Shown in pieces: positions 1-9,772 of a DNA stretch of 64,000 nucleotides. The notes below the pieces were generated by a model. That model saw only the letters and a program-made list of their open reading frames with translations, ran no database searches and was not told the DNA's origin. The DNA is taken from positions 1 through 64,000 of the forward strand of contig NZ_JGVW01000064.1 in assembly GCF_000687455.2 (NCBI RefSeq), read 5' to 3'. The DNA comes from Burkholderia sp. lig30. GTDB taxonomy: Bacteria; Pseudomonadota; Gammaproteobacteria; Burkholderiales; Burkholderiaceae. The translations under genes were made by a program, and so were the position numbers. Position 1 is the stretch's first letter; every line of letters begins with the position of its first letter.

Positions 1-534
1 GCCGTGCAGCGCCTTCTTCGGTCGCACGACGTCGCGCAGCGTGCCGTCGACGCGAAAGCGCACGACCGACGCGTTCTCGAACGGCTCGATATGGATGTCC
101 GACGCCTGCTCGCGGGCCGCCTGCGTGAGCAGCGCGTTGATCATCCGGATGATCGGCGCGTCGTCTTCCGATTCGAGCAGGTCCTCGACTTCGGGAATGT
201 CCTGCATCAGCCGCGACAGGTCGACTTCGCCCTCGACCTCGCCGACCACCTGCGCCGCGCTGCCGTCCTGGCGCGCATAGGCCTCGTTGATCGCATCCGC
301 AAGTTCGTCGTCGGGCAGACAAACGAGCAAGATCCTGCCCATGCGCCTTGCGACTTCCGCGATCGCGCTCGTCGGCGTACGGGCGCTGACCCAGACTTCG
401 AGCATCTCGGGATGCGCGCGCGCGATCAGGATCTGCCCGTTGCGTGCGAAGCCGTAAGGCAACCTCGGCAACGGTTGCGGCGGCGAATCGGGTGGCGCTG
501 CGATGGCCGGGGCGAGCAATGCGTCGGGCGTCAC
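1..534 (-). CDS. gspE: Type II secretion ATPase GspE, N-terminal part (cut by window edge)
   Basis: Cytoplasmic AAA-type ATPase that powers pseudopilus assembly in the type II secretion system. The start is a GTG whose last two bases begin the gspD stop (GTGA overlap), so the two are translationally coupled; 178 codons run in frame to the window edge. The visible part is the N1/N2 region: a short proline-rich lead, then a GspE N-terminal domain, ending with the hallmark stretch DAPIIRMINALL..QASDIHIEPFE that precedes the ATPase core. Walker A and B motifs lie outside the window. The start of the family signature plus the neighbouring secretin make the call firm. Confidence 0.93.
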   Translation of the reverse strand, partial: MTPDALLAPAIAAPPDSPPQPLPRLPYGFARNGQILIARAHPEMLEVWVSARTPTSAIAEVARRMGRILLVCLPDDELADAINEAYARQDGSAAQVVGEVEGEVDLSRLMQDIPEVEDLLESEDDAPIIRMINALLTQAAREQASDIHIEPFENASVVRFRVDGTLRDVVRPKKALHG

Positions 535-2885
535 GGCCGTGCCCTCATCGCGTCCGGTTCGGTCGACGCGCCGGTCACCGGGGGTGGCGCGCGTTCGTCG
601 CGCGCGCCGGCATCTGCGCCATCCGCTGCGCCAGCCTGAGCACCGGATGCCGCGCCGGCCGTTGCCGCCGGATCGGGGCGCGTCATCCGGCTCAGGTCGA
701 AGATACCTTCCGACGCCGGCACGCCCTGCCCCGGCCCCGGCGCGCGCGGCGGCAGCGCCGGGCTGTCGTGGTCGCGCTCGATCCGGTTGTCCGAGCGGTA
801 GTCGCTCATCTGCTGCTGAAGCTGGTCGTAGCGCACACCGGAAACGCTCGCGGTCGTGTCGCTGTCCGGCAGGATCACCGGGCGCAGGAACACCATCACG
901 TTGGTCTTCGTGCGGTTCTTGTTCTCCGTGCGAAACAGCGAACCGATCAGCGGCAGATTGCCGAGGAACGGTACCTTGTCGTTGCCGTCCGCATAGTTGT
1001 CCTGGATCAGACCGCCGAGCACGATGATCTCGCCGTCGTCGGTCAGCACCGTCGACTGCACCGAACGCTTGACGATGGTGACGCCGCCGGGGTTATTGAT
1101 CGACGTCGGGTCCACCGACGAGTCCTCCGAGTAGATCTGCAGCTTGATCACGCCACCCTTCGTGATCTGCGGCTTCACGTGCAGCACGATCCCCACGTCC
1201 TTGCGGTCGAAGGTATTGAACGCGCTGACGCCAGTGCTCGACACCGCCGTCGCTGTCGAATACGAGCCCGTCTGCACCGGCACGTTCGAGCCAACGACGA
1301 TGCGCGCCTCCTCGTTGTCGAGCGTGATCAGGTTCGGTGACGACAGGATCGACGCGTTGCTGACCGTCGCCAGCGCCTGCACCAGCGCACCAAGCCCGAA
1401 AAACTTGCCGAACTTGTGCAGCAGGCCGATGTTGATGCCGTTGTTGAGCAGCGTCATCACGGTCGAGGTCGACAGCGTCTGTCCGAGCGTCTGGCCTTTC
1501 GCGGTCAGATCGACGATGCTCTGGCTCGTCGCCGTGCCGAAGTTCGTGCTGCCGTACAGCGCGTTGTTGCCGTTCCCGGATTGAATCGCGCCCTGCCACT
1601 GCACGCCGAGGTTCGCCGCCGATGTCGCGCTGATCTCGACGATCATCGCCTCGAGATAGACCTGCGCTCGCCTCAAGTCGAGCTGGTCGACCACGTTGCG
1701 GATGTTCTGGTAGACCGGCTCGGGCGCGGTGATGACGAGCGAGTTCGTCGCCGGATCGGCCTGGATCGTGCCCGCGCTGCCGTCACTGCCGCCCGTCGCG
1801 CCGGCGAGCAAGCCGCCCCGGCTCGTCGTCGAGTCGCTGCCCGTCGAACCGGACGACGCATCGATCGAGCCGGGCAGCGGCGGCAATCCGGGCGTGCCCG
1901 TCGACGTGCTCGATCCGCCGGTGCCGCTCTTGCTCGTGCTGCCGCCTGCGGCATCGCTGTAGTTCTTCAGTGTCGGATTCCCGGATGTCGTGCCGCTGTC
2001 GCCCGGCATGCCCATCATTCCGCGTAGCACCTTCACGAGTTCGGCTGCGTTCGCGTTCTGCAGCCGCACGACGTGCATGTTGCCCGGCACGCGCGTCGGC
2101 GCGTCGAGTTGCTTGATCAGCGCCTTCGCGTCGCTGATGCGGCCGGGGTCGGTCGCACGCAGCAGGATCGCGTTCAGGCGCGGGTTCGCGCTGACCGACA
2201 CCTTCAACGTCGCATCCGTGTTGCCGGTCGCGCTCGGATCGAGCATCTTCTGCACGATCGGCGCGAGGTCGACCGCGCTTTCGTGGCTCAGCGGCACGAC
2301 CGTGACCTTCTGCGAAGAGCCTGCATCGATGCCGGCGATGATCTCCGCGATGCGGCGCACGTTGTCCGCGTAGTCGGTCACGACGATCGAGTTGTCGTTC
2401 GGGTACGCGGCGATCGCGTTGTTCGGGCTGACGAGCGGCTTGAGCACCGGCAGCAGATTCGTCGCCGATTCGTTTCTCAACCGGAATATCTGCGTGATCA
2501 CGTGGTCGCCGCTCGCGCGCGGCGTGTTGCCGACGTAGGTCGGGCCGCCCTGCAGCTTCGCGTCGGCCTCGGGCACGACTTTAAGGATGCCGTGATCGCG
2601 CACGAGCGCAAAGCCCTGCATCCGCAACGATGCTTCGAGACTCTTCAGCGCACGCTCCTTGGTCACCGGGTTGTCGGACACAAGGTTGATCTGCCCTTTC
2701 ACGCGTGGATCGACGATGATCGTCGTGTCGGTCGCGGCGCCGATCGCCTTGGCGACCTGGCTCACGTCGACGTTCGCAAAGTTCAGCATGACCTGCGCTT
2801 GTGCGAATCGAACGACGAGGAGACCCACGGCCAACCACGTGCAACGAAACGAAAGACGGCTGGAACGGGAGCGTGTGCGTGTCAT
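531..2885 (-). CDS. gspD: Type II secretion secretin GspD
   Basis: Outer-membrane secretin that forms the exit channel of the type II secretion system. From the ATG at 2885 the product is 784 aa and begins with a basic stretch and hydrophobic core ending VRFAQA-QV, a plausible Sec signal peptide; an upstream ATG at 2972 would add 29 residues ahead of that signal and is less likely. Next come N0 (VMLNFANVDVSQVAKAIG), repeated N1-N3 KH-like subdomains, a Gly/Ser/Thr-rich insertion around residues 320-390, and the secretin core with the GSNVPVQTGSYS and VPFLGNLPLIGSLF signatures. It is the first visible gene of a gspD-gspE operon and overlaps gspE by 4 bp. No lipobox is seen. Confidence 0.95.
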   Translation of the reverse strand: MTRTRSRSSRLSFRCTWLAVGLLVVRFAQAQVMLNFANVDVSQVAKAIGAATDTTIIVDPRVKGQINLVSDNPVTKERALKSLEASLRMQGFALVRDHGILKVVPEADAKLQGGPTYVGNTPRASGDHVITQIFRLRNESATNLLPVLKPLVSPNNAIAAYPNDNSIVVTDYADNVRRIAEIIAGIDAGSSQKVTVVPLSHESAVDLAPIVQKMLDPSATGNTDATLKVSVSANPRLNAILLRATDPGRISDAKALIKQLDAPTRVPGNMHVVRLQNANAAELVKVLRGMMGMPGDSGTTSGNPTLKNYSDAAGGSTSKSGTGGSSTSTGTPGLPPLPGSIDASSGSTGSDSTTSRGGLLAGATGGSDGSAGTIQADPATNSLVITAPEPVYQNIRNVVDQLDLRRAQVYLEAMIVEISATSAANLGVQWQGAIQSGNGNNALYGSTNFGTATSQSIVDLTAKGQTLGQTLSTSTVMTLLNNGINIGLLHKFGKFFGLGALVQALATVSNASILSSPNLITLDNEEARIVVGSNVPVQTGSYSTATAVSSTGVSAFNTFDRKDVGIVLHVKPQITKGGVIKLQIYSEDSSVDPTSINNPGGVTIVKRSVQSTVLTDDGEIIVLGGLIQDNYADGNDKVPFLGNLPLIGSLFRTENKNRTKTNVMVFLRPVILPDSDTTASVSGVRYDQLQQQMSDYRSDNRIERDHDSPALPPRAPGPGQGVPASEGIFDLSRMTRPDPAATAGAASGAQAGAADGADAGARDERAPPPVTGASTEPDAMRARP

Positions 2886-3590
2886 TTGGATTGATTGCCG
2901 GGCTGCAGGCAGGCTCTGACGAACGCGCCTGCCCGTGCATCGGTACGCCGATGCACACCCCGCAGGCCGCATTTATTGATTGGGTCCGTTTTGGCTTGAT
3001 GCGTGCCGGACAGACGCGCAGGAGGGAGACTAAGGAAGGAAGTGGCGCAAATTTATGACGAATGTTGGGCTACCTTTTTGGTGCCTCCCGCCACTCGCAT
3101 GTAGAGCCTGTCCGACACTCGGTTTACGACGCGTAAACCGAATGCCGGGAAAATGCCATTCAGTTACCGTTCCCGTTAAGAAATCGAACGGTATAGCGGA
3201 AAGAACAGGCCTCAGCGACCCGGTCGCATTTGCGGCGCGGTCGTTTCACATTGGTCAGGGATTTCAAGCATTCCCGGCGGCACGCGGGCATCCAGGCGGT
3301 CATCTCGGCGACGAAGAGCACGATGACTGATCGCCGCTAGACAAAACACCGCCCGTCACGCTGGCCTGCCTGAGTGTCACGTTCTTTTAATCGCGATCTC
3401 TGCCATATGGGTAGGCGGATACTGGCGATACATGACAGGCCATTACGACGGTGGAAATAGATGGCAAACTGTTGGCGGGAGATGTATCAAAACGTAAATC
3501 TGGCAGGCTTTTTTCAATCAAATAACTTCCTGGCGGAAATTTTACGATTACCGCTACAACACGGAGCACGCAATTCCCTTGAAACCCTTT
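2886..3590. other. Non-coding interval between gspD and selC
   Basis: About 700 bases without a convincing gene. It should hold the gspD promoter (transcribed leftward) and the 3' region of the selenocysteine tRNA. Open frames here, such as a 91-codon one at 3055-3330 on the plus strand, lack a ribosome binding site and recognisable domains. The only strong structure seen is the palindrome at 3120-3140. The stretch 3380-3590 is noticeably more AT-rich than the flanking genes. Confidence 0.6.
3120..3140. promoter_or_regulatory. Perfect 9+9 bp palindrome upstream of gspD
   Basis: Arms CGGTTTACG and CGTAAACCG separated by three bases (ACG). It lies about 235 bp upstream of the gspD start. The symmetry and lack of a U-tract suggest a dimeric regulator site rather than a terminator. 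No family can be assigned. Confidence 0.4.
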
Positions 3591-3686
3591 TGGCGGAAGG
3601 CAGCCGGAGTCGAACCGACCTGGGAGCGGCTGACGCCCCCAACTGAGTTTGAAGCCCAGCCGCACCACCGGATGCGAATGCCTTCC
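3591..3686 (-). tRNA. selC: tRNA-Sec (anticodon UCA)
   Basis: A 96-nt selenocysteine tRNA. The 8-bp acceptor stem GGAAGGCA/TGCCTTCC is followed by discriminator G and an encoded CCA end (3591-3593). The anticodon loop reads CTTCAAA, with TCA as the anticodon, inside the GCTGGGCTTCAAACTCAGT arm. A long variable arm (GGGGGCGTCAGCCGCTCCC) and a T-loop GGTTCGACTCC follow. The extended acceptor stem, long variable arm and UCA anticodon together are diagnostic. It lies 19 bp beyond the selB stop on the same strand, so it may be processed from the sel transcript or have its own promoter. Confidence 0.98.
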
Positions 3687-3705
3687 GTCGCGACGAATTG
3701 ACTGC

Positions 3706-5628
3706 CTACGCCGTATCGAGCCAACCGCTATCGGGGCGCAGGAGATGCAAATCGCGGTGAAAGCGAGTATATCCAACGCGATCGAAGAACTCGAGAATCT
3801 GGATCGCGCGCTTGCGTCCCAGGCCGGTCGCATCGCGAAACGTCGCGGCATCGAGCGCGCCGCCGCGCGCGTCGGCGAGCTGCGCGACGAGCTGCGCCAG
3901 CTCACGCACCACTTGCGCGTGATAAAACAGATCGCGGACGACCTGATGCACGTCGCCGCGCCGCGCGAGCTTGCGCAGCAGTGCGCGCACCGCGTCCTCC
4001 GGCGCGCCGCATTCGCTGGCCAGATCCCGCACCCACGGCGGATCGAAGCGCCCGGCAAGCATCGACGGCAGCAGCTTCTGCGCAAGTGCCTCTTCGCGCG
4101 CATCGAAACTGACCGCATGCGACGGCAGATGCAACCACGGCCCGCTCCGGACGACGTCCCCCTCCGCCACGAGCGACTCGACCAGCGCGCGCCACAGCGC
4201 ACCGCCCGCCAGCGGCGCGACCATGCGGTGCAGGCGCGCCGAATCGATGCCCTGCTCATCCGGCATGCGTTCGTGAAACACGCCGAGCGTGTCGACAGCC
4301 TTGCCCCGCAACGCGAGCCAGTGCGCACGCGCGATCACGCAGCCGTCATTCGACGCGGGGCCGCGCTGACCGATCGGCAGCGCATCGTCAGGGAGCACGA
4401 GCGCATCGGGCGCATAGCCGGTCAGATGCGTCAGCGTCGCGCGCGCGATCCCCAGCGGCGCATGCGCAAGCAACGCATCGAGCCGGCCCTCGTCGAGCCA
4501 GGCCGCCAGCGCATCGAGCCACGCGCGGCGCGCCGGCGTGCGCCGCTTGCGCGCGGGACCGAACGGATCGAGCACGCGCCCGCCGCCGACGGTACGCATC
4601 GCCTGCGGATTGCGCACGATGAAGCGGTCGCCCGGCAGCGCGAACACCGGTTCGTCGAAAATCAGTTGCGCGCGCGCGTGCTGGCCCGGCGTGAGCGCGT
4701 CCCCGTCGAGCAGCGCCACGTGCGCGACGCGATGCAGCGTGCCGAGATGGACGTGCAGCGGCGCCCAGTGCGTCAGCGTGAGGCCGGCGTCCGGCAGCAG
4801 CGACAGGTCGACGTCCAGCCGCGGCGAGATCTCCGCCAGGCGCGTATCCGCGACCGTATCGCCGCGCGCGACCGCCGCCTTGTCGATGCCCGCGAGATTC
4901 AGCGCGCAGCGCTCGCCTGCATGCCCGGCCTCGACCGGCCGGTTCTGCGCATGGATGCTGCGCACCCGCGCCGCGTCGCCGGTACGCACGATCGCGAGCG
5001 TGTCACCGCTTCGCACCTGACCGGCGAACGCGGTACCGGTCACGACCGTCCCTTGCCCGGCAAGCGTGAACACGCGATCCACCGCGAGGCGGAACAGCCC
5101 GTCGTCCCGGCGCGCGCGCCACGCGATCGCCGTGTCGCACAGATGGCGCTTGAGCGCCGCGACGCCCGCGTCGTCCGGATCGGTCGCGCAGGTCTCGAAG
5201 ACCGGTGCGCCGGCCAATGCCGAGCCGGCGAGCCAGGTGGCGATTTCCTCGCGCACCTGCGTACGCCGCGCCGCGTCGACACGGTCGCATTTCGTCAGCG
5301 CAACCGCGCCATGCGCGACGCCGAGCAATTGCAGGATCGCCAGATGTTCGCGCGTTTGCGGCATCACGCCGTCGTCGGCGGCAATCACGAGCAGCGCGAA
5401 ATCGATCCCGCACGCGCCGGCGGCCATCGTATGAATGAGTTTCTCGTGTCCCGGCACGTCGACCAGGCCGAGCACGTCGCCGTTGTCGAGCGGCACATAC
5501 GCATACCCGAGCTCGATCGAGATGCCCCGGGCCTTCTCTTCCTTCAGGCGATCGGTGTCGACGCCCGTAAGCGCGCGCACCAGCGTCGTCTTGCCGTGGT
5601 CGATGTGTCCGGCGGTGCCGACGATCAT
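3706..5628 (-). CDS. selB: Selenocysteine-specific elongation factor SelB
   Basis: GTPase that delivers Sec-tRNA(Sec) to ribosomes paused at UGA codons with a downstream SECIS hairpin. The ATG at 5628 gives 640 aa and starts directly with [14 protein letters not shown] (G1 P-loop); it overlaps the selA stop by 4 bp (ATGA), which decides the start over the much longer upstream frame. Visible elements: [10 protein letters not shown] (switch I), [12 protein letters not shown] (G3), TKCD (G4), EF-Tu-like domains II/III, then a C-terminal third of winged helices that in this family bind the SECIS ([15 protein letters not shown].. region). Length is near the E. coli protein (about 614 aa). It is the penultimate gene of a leftward island ending in selC. 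Confidence 0.97.
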   Translation of the reverse strand: MIVGTAGHIDHGKTTLVRALTGVDTDRLKEEKARGISIELGYAYVPLDNGDVLGLVDVPGHEKLIHTMAAGACGIDFALLVIAADDGVMPQTREHLAILQLLGVAHGAVALTKCDRVDAARRTQVREEIATWLAGSALAGAPVFETCATDPDDAGVAALKRHLCDTAIAWRARRDDGLFRLAVDRVFTLAGQGTVVTGTAFAGQVRSGDTLAIVRTGDAARVRSIHAQNRPVEAGHAGERCALNLAGIDKAAVARGDTVADTRLAEISPRLDVDLSLLPDAGLTLTHWAPLHVHLGTLHRVAHVALLDGDALTPGQHARAQLIFDEPVFALPGDRFIVRNPQAMRTVGGGRVLDPFGPARKRRTPARRAWLDALAAWLDEGRLDALLAHAPLGIARATLTHLTGYAPDALVLPDDALPIGQRGPASNDGCVIARAHWLALRGKAVDTLGVFHERMPDEQGIDSARLHRMVAPLAGGALWRALVESLVAEGDVVRSGPWLHLPSHAVSFDAREEALAQKLLPSMLAGRFDPPWVRDLASECGAPEDAVRALLRKLARRGDVHQVVRDLFYHAQVVRELAQLVAQLADARGGALDAATFRDATGLGRKRAIQILEFFDRVGYTRFHRDLHLLRPDSGWLDTA

Positions 5629-7061
5629 GCGGCGGGCCCCGCGCTTGCGCATTGCGCGACGAAGGCGGCCTCGTCGGCGGCTTCGAGGCAGCGCAGGTCG
5701 AGCCGCAGCGCGCCGTCGGCGACGCGGCCGAGCACCGGGCGCGGCCACTCGCGCAAGCGCTTTTCGAGCTGCACGATCGCGCGGCCGCTGCGCTTGCCGT
5801 CCGGCGTGCGCACGACAAGCCCGCAGCTCGGCAACTGGTCGACCGGCAGCGCGCCGCTGCCGATCTGGCTGAACATCGGCTCGACGCTCACTTCGTAGGC
5901 CGCGCCGAGCACCGCCTGCAACGCCGGCTGCACGCGCGCGGCCGCGTCGGCGATCTCCTGCTGCGAGCGCGTGAGCAGGCGCAGCGTCGTCAGCCGGTCG
6001 CGCAGGAATTCCGGCGCCTGATACAGGCGCAGCACCGGCTCCAGCGCGGCCAGCGTCAGCTTGCCGACGCGCAGCGCGCGCTTGAGCGGATGTTTCTTGA
6101 TCTTGTCGATCAGCGCGCGGCGGCCGACGATCAGCCCGGCCTGCGGCCCGCCGAGCAGCTTGTCGCCGCTGAACGTGACGAGGTCGGCGCCGGCTTCGAC
6201 GGTTTCGCGCACCGTCGCTTCGTGCGGCAGCCCCCATTGCGCGAGATCGGCCAGTACGCCGCTGCCGAGATCGACCGCGACCGGCAGCCCGTGCGCGCGC
6301 GCGAGCGGCGCCAGCTCGGCGAGCGTCACTTCCCTGGTGAATCCGCTGATCGCGTAGTTGCTGCAGTGCACCTTCATCAGCAGCGCGGTGCGCGGGCCGA
6401 TCGCATCGGCGTAGTCGCGCAGGTGCGTGCGGTTCGTCGTGCCGACCTCGCGCAGCCGTGCGCCGGCCCGGCTCATGATGTCGGGAATGCGGAACGCGCC
6501 GCCGATTTCCACCAGCTCGCCGCGCGACACGATCACCTCGCGCTTCGACGCGAGCGCCGACAGTGTCAGCAGCACCGCTGCCGCATTGTTGTTGACGACG
6601 GTTGCCGCCTCGGCGCCCGTCAGCTCGCAGATCAGGCCGTCGATCAGGTCGTCGCGATCGCCGCGGCGCCCGCTCGACAGGTCGAATTCGAGATTCGTCG
6701 GCTGCGTCAGCGCGGTCACGACCGCGCGCACCGCGTCGTCCGGCAGCAACGCGCGGCCGAGATTGGTGTGCAGCACCGTGCCCGTCAGGTTGAAGACCGG
6801 CCGCATCGCGCCGGCGCTCTGCTCGGCCAGCGCGCGCGCGACGGCTGTGGCGATGCGCGTCTCGTCGAGCGGCTCGGCGGCCGCCGGATCGCGCTGCGCG
6901 GCCGTGCGCCAGCGCGCCAGCTCGGCGCGCACCGCGTTCAGCACGCGGGTGCGGCCATACTCGTCGACGAGCGGCCGGACAGGGACGGACGCCAGCACGC
7001 GCTCGACGGACGGCACGCGCGCGAGCACGGCGTTCAACTCGTTCAGGCCAGGTTCGGTCAC
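5625..7061 (-). CDS. selA: L-seryl-tRNA(Sec) selenium transferase SelA
   Basis: PLP enzyme that converts Ser-tRNA(Sec) to Sec-tRNA(Sec) using selenophosphate. A GTG start at 7061 is preceded by AGGAG at a good distance and gives 478 aa, close to the E. coli enzyme; the frame is open further upstream but lacks a site. Family features include [11 protein letters not shown] at the N terminus, the NNNAAAVLL stretch, [12 protein letters not shown], and the PLP lysine in [14 protein letters not shown] (Lys301). Its stop overlaps the selB start. No selD (selenophosphate synthetase) is present in the window, so that step must be encoded elsewhere. Confidence 0.97.
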   Translation of the reverse strand: MTEPGLNELNAVLARVPSVERVLASVPVRPLVDEYGRTRVLNAVRAELARWRTAAQRDPAAAEPLDETRIATAVARALAEQSAGAMRPVFNLTGTVLHTNLGRALLPDDAVRAVVTALTQPTNLEFDLSSGRRGDRDDLIDGLICELTGAEAATVVNNNAAAVLLTLSALASKREVIVSRGELVEIGGAFRIPDIMSRAGARLREVGTTNRTHLRDYADAIGPRTALLMKVHCSNYAISGFTREVTLAELAPLARAHGLPVAVDLGSGVLADLAQWGLPHEATVRETVEAGADLVTFSGDKLLGGPQAGLIVGRRALIDKIKKHPLKRALRVGKLTLAALEPVLRLYQAPEFLRDRLTTLRLLTRSQQEIADAAARVQPALQAVLGAAYEVSVEPMFSQIGSGALPVDQLPSCGLVVRTPDGKRSGRAIVQLEKRLREWPRPVLGRVADGALRLDLRCLEAADEAAFVAQCASAGPAA

Positions 7062-7181
7062 GTGGTGGGTCTCCTGTCGGCTGGATGTCGACCAGATGTC
7101 GGCCAAACTTTGCGCTTTAGTGCTTAGTTTGGCCCCATGCAAGGCTGCCCGATGCAGCGCGCTCCCGCCGCACGCAAAGCC

Positions 7182-8114
7182 TCATTCTTCGTCGGGCGAA
7201 GCCGGCCACAGCAGCGGGTTCGGCGAGCTGCGCCGATAGCCGGCCTCGTTCATCAACAGATCGAGCGTGAGGCTCGCGAGATCGTCGGCAAGCGGCTCGA
7301 ACTCGAAATCCTTGTCCTGATAGCCGATCTTGCGGTACGTCTTGCATTCGTCGCACGACTCGGCCTTCACGGCCTCGCTGCCGCCTTCGATGCCGTGGTA
7401 CGCAATGCCCTTTGTCGAGTCGCAGTGCGAGCACTTGGTGCGAACCATGTGCCATTCGGTCGCGCACAGGCCGCACTGCAGGAACCGGTAGCCCTGATAC
7501 TGGCCGCCGACCCGCACAATGCTCGCGACCGGATGCGAGCCGCACACCGGGCACAGCCCCGGTTGATCGAGAAACGGCACGTCGGCGGGCATCACGCGGC
7601 TCGCCAGGTCGGTCCAGACCACCTGCAGCGCGGCCGCGACGAACGGCGCCGATGCCAGTTCGACCTCCGCATGGCGCAGCGCGAGAATGGCGTCGGCCTG
7701 CGCGTCCAGTTCGGCGGGCGTCATCAGACGCAGCCGGTCGATCAGCTTCGCGAGTGGCGGATTGACGAGCCCGGCCCGTTCGATGCGGTCGAGCAGATGC
7801 TGCAGCACGTCGCGCCACTGCGGATCGCGCTCGCCGGACAGCGCCGGCACGAGCGGCATCGAATGCTGCTGCGCATGCGCGATCGCATCCGCCGGCGGCG
7901 CCTGCGCGAACAACGCGTCCAGCACCGCCTGCTGCGCGTCGGCGACGACCGCCATCAGGCGCAGGTAGCCACCGATCGGATTCAGGTCGGCGAGCTTGCG
8001 CAGGCGCGCGGCGCGCGCCGAGAAAACCGTCGCGCGTTCCGGCAGCCGGAAGCGCGGAATGGCCGAATGATCGAGCGCCGCGATGTCATTCGGTTCGAGA
8101 ATACGTTGAGTCAC
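7182..8114 (-). CDS. fdhE: Formate dehydrogenase accessory protein FdhE
   Basis: Rubredoxin-like cytoplasmic protein needed for maturation of the Tat-exported formate dehydrogenases N/O. 310 aa from a GTG start with AAAGG six bases upstream. The C-terminal half has four cysteine pairs typical of the family: CPVC, CGLC, CSHC and CDEC, which bind iron. The N-terminal half is the helical FdhE domain. It follows fdnI after about 110 bp that contain a terminator-like hairpin ending just 13 bp before this start, so its expression is probably lower than that of the structural genes. selA follows after 120 bp. Confidence 0.95.
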   Translation of the reverse strand: MTQRILEPNDIAALDHSAIPRFRLPERATVFSARAARLRKLADLNPIGGYLRLMAVVADAQQAVLDALFAQAPPADAIAHAQQHSMPLVPALSGERDPQWRDVLQHLLDRIERAGLVNPPLAKLIDRLRLMTPAELDAQADAILALRHAEVELASAPFVAAALQVVWTDLASRVMPADVPFLDQPGLCPVCGSHPVASIVRVGGQYQGYRFLQCGLCATEWHMVRTKCSHCDSTKGIAYHGIEGGSEAVKAESCDECKTYRKIGYQDKDFEFEPLADDLASLTLDLLMNEAGYRRSSPNPLLWPASPDEE

Positions 8115-8126
8115 ACTGTGCCTTTC

Positions 8127-8155
8127 AAAAAAACAAGCGCCGACGGATCGGCGCT
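8127..8155 (-). terminator. Rho-independent terminator or attenuator between fdnI and fdhE
   Basis: On the minus strand AGCGCCGA-tccg-TCGGCGCT forms a perfect 8-bp GC-rich stem with a 4-nt loop, followed by TG and seven Ts. The fdhE ribosome binding site lies directly after the T-run, so read-through would set the level of fdhE and possibly selA/selB. Confidence 0.8.
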
Positions 8156-8224
8156 ATCGACTGCTCCGGCCCGCGCGGAGCGGCTCGCCGTGACCGGCGT
8201 TCCGCCCCGGGCTCCGGGGTACGC

Positions 8225-8851
8225 TCACTTCACGCTTTCCCGGAACCATTTCGGGTGGTGCTTGCGCGCCCAGCCGGGCGTGACGGTGCCGCGCACCATC
8301 GCCCGTATCGAGCCCTTGATCCACAACGCCGCGTAGATATGCACGACGATGCCGGCAATCAGCACGAACGCCGCGGCGGCGTGGATCACCGACGCGAGGC
8401 GGATCGCCCCGATCGGGAAATAGAACGAGAAATACCGCCGCCAGATGACGATCCCGGACAGCAGCAACAGCGCGAGGCACGCCACCATCGCGAAGAATAG
8501 CAGCTTCTGTCCCGCGTTATAGCGGCCGACTTCGGGCAGCTTGTCGTCGCGGTTCGCGACCACGTCGCCGAGCTGGCGCAGCCATTGGCGGTCGCCCGCA
8601 TCGAGCACGTTGTGACGCCAGAACCGCACGGCCATCACCGCGAACGACGCGAACATCACGAGACCGACGAACGGATGCAGGATCCGCGTCCACTGGCCGC
8701 CGCCGAACAACGCGGTCAGCCAGAACATCGACGGATGGAACAGCGCGAGTCCCGACAATGCGAGCAGCACGAACGCAATCGCGGTGATCCAGTGGTTCGT
8801 CCGCTCGTTCGCCGTGTAGCGGACGATCAGGTTGGGGTCGTCATGCTTCAT
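8225..8851 (-). CDS. fdnI: Formate dehydrogenase cytochrome b556 (gamma) subunit
   Basis: Di-haem membrane subunit that passes electrons from the periplasmic FdnGH to quinone. 208 aa, starting at the ATG that overlaps the fdnH stop (ATGA). Four hydrophobic segments are visible (about residues 20-40, 55-75, 110-135 and 150-175), with candidate haem histidines in [17 protein letters not shown] and SVIHAAAAF...GIVVHIY. The end KHHPKWFRE is typical of the FdnI/FdoI family. Third gene of the fdnGHI operon. Confidence 0.96.
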   Translation of the reverse strand: MKHDDPNLIVRYTANERTNHWITAIAFVLLALSGLALFHPSMFWLTALFGGGQWTRILHPFVGLVMFASFAVMAVRFWRHNVLDAGDRQWLRQLGDVVANRDDKLPEVGRYNAGQKLLFFAMVACLALLLLSGIVIWRRYFSFYFPIGAIRLASVIHAAAAFVLIAGIVVHIYAALWIKGSIRAMVRGTVTPGWARKHHPKWFRESVK

Positions 8852-9762
8852 TTCGCGTCCTCCTTGATGCGTCGCGCCTCGTCGCGGGCGGCGGCTTCGT
8901 CGTCCTCGGTCACCTCGTTCGGGCCGACCCGGGTGTAGTGGAAGAAGCCCGCGAGCGCCGACAGCGCGATGCCCGCGACGGCGAGCGGCTTCGCGATGCC
9001 CTTCCACAGCTTCACCATCGGGCTGATCGACGGGTTGTCCGGCAGGCCGTGATACAGCGACGGCTTGTCGGCATGGTGCAGCACGTACATCACGTGCGTG
9101 CCGCCGACGCCCGGCGGATCGTACAGCCCGGCCTTGTCGAAGCCGCGCTCCTTCAGGTCCTCGATCCGCTCGGCCGCGTGCTGCTTCATGTCCTCCTTGG
9201 TGCCGAACACGATCGCGCCCGTCGGGCAGGTCTTCACGCAGGCGGGCTCCTGGCCGACCGCGACGCGGTCGGAGCAGAGCGTGCACTTGTACGCGCGATG
9301 ATCCTTCTTCGAGATCCGCGGGATGTTGAACGGGCAGCCGGTCACGCAATAGCCGCAGCCGATGCAGTTCTCCTCGTGGAAATCGACGATGCCGTTGTTG
9401 TACTGCACGATCGCGCCCGGCGACGGGCACGCCTTCAGGCAGCCCGGGTCCTCGCAGTGCATGCAGCCGTCCTTGCGGATCAGCCATTCGAGGTTGCCGT
9501 CCGGGTTCTCGTATTCGGCGAACCGCATCACCGTCCACGAATGCTCGGACAAATCGGCCGGGTTGTCGTACACGCCGACGCTGGTGCCGACTTCGTCGCG
9601 CAGGTCGTTCCACTCCATGCACGCCGTCTGGCACGCCTTGCAGCCGATGCACTTCGACACGTCGATCAGCTTCGCGACACTGCCCGTCACCGGCTCGCGC
9701 GCGGTCGGCGGTGGCGTCGTGGTGGCGGAGACGCGCTTGATATCCAGCGATTGCCATGCCAT
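8848..9762 (-). CDS. fdnH: Formate dehydrogenase iron-sulfur (beta) subunit
   Basis: Electron-transfer subunit with four [4Fe-4S] clusters. 304 aa; four cysteine groups are seen in order: [11 protein letters not shown] near residue 38, [24 protein letters not shown], and CTLCSDR...CVKTCPTG. A single C-terminal hydrophobic helix ([16 protein letters not shown]) anchors it in the membrane, as in E. coli FdnH. The start lies 10 bp past the fdnG stop, and the stop overlaps fdnI. Confidence 0.96.
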   Translation of the reverse strand: MAWQSLDIKRVSATTTPPPTAREPVTGSVAKLIDVSKCIGCKACQTACMEWNDLRDEVGTSVGVYDNPADLSEHSWTVMRFAEYENPDGNLEWLIRKDGCMHCEDPGCLKACPSPGAIVQYNNGIVDFHEENCIGCGYCVTGCPFNIPRISKKDHRAYKCTLCSDRVAVGQEPACVKTCPTGAIVFGTKEDMKQHAAERIEDLKERGFDKAGLYDPPGVGGTHVMYVLHHADKPSLYHGLPDNPSISPMVKLWKGIAKPLAVAGIALSALAGFFHYTRVGPNEVTEDDEAAARDEARRIKEDAK

Positions 9763-9772
9763 CTCGTCCCCC

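Noticed and set aside
4-1340. Long plus-strand reading frames opposite gspE and gspD
   Set aside because: Arg/Ala/His-rich shadow translations of GC-rich genes on the other strand; no domain and no ribosome binding site.
3055-3330. 91-codon plus-strand frame between gspD and selC
   Set aside because: No ribosome binding site, no recognisable domain, and it spans the palindrome; more likely non-coding.
3387-4328. 313-codon minus-strand frame reading through the selC tRNA
   Set aside because: Out of frame with selB and includes the tRNA gene; an artefact of GC-rich sequence.
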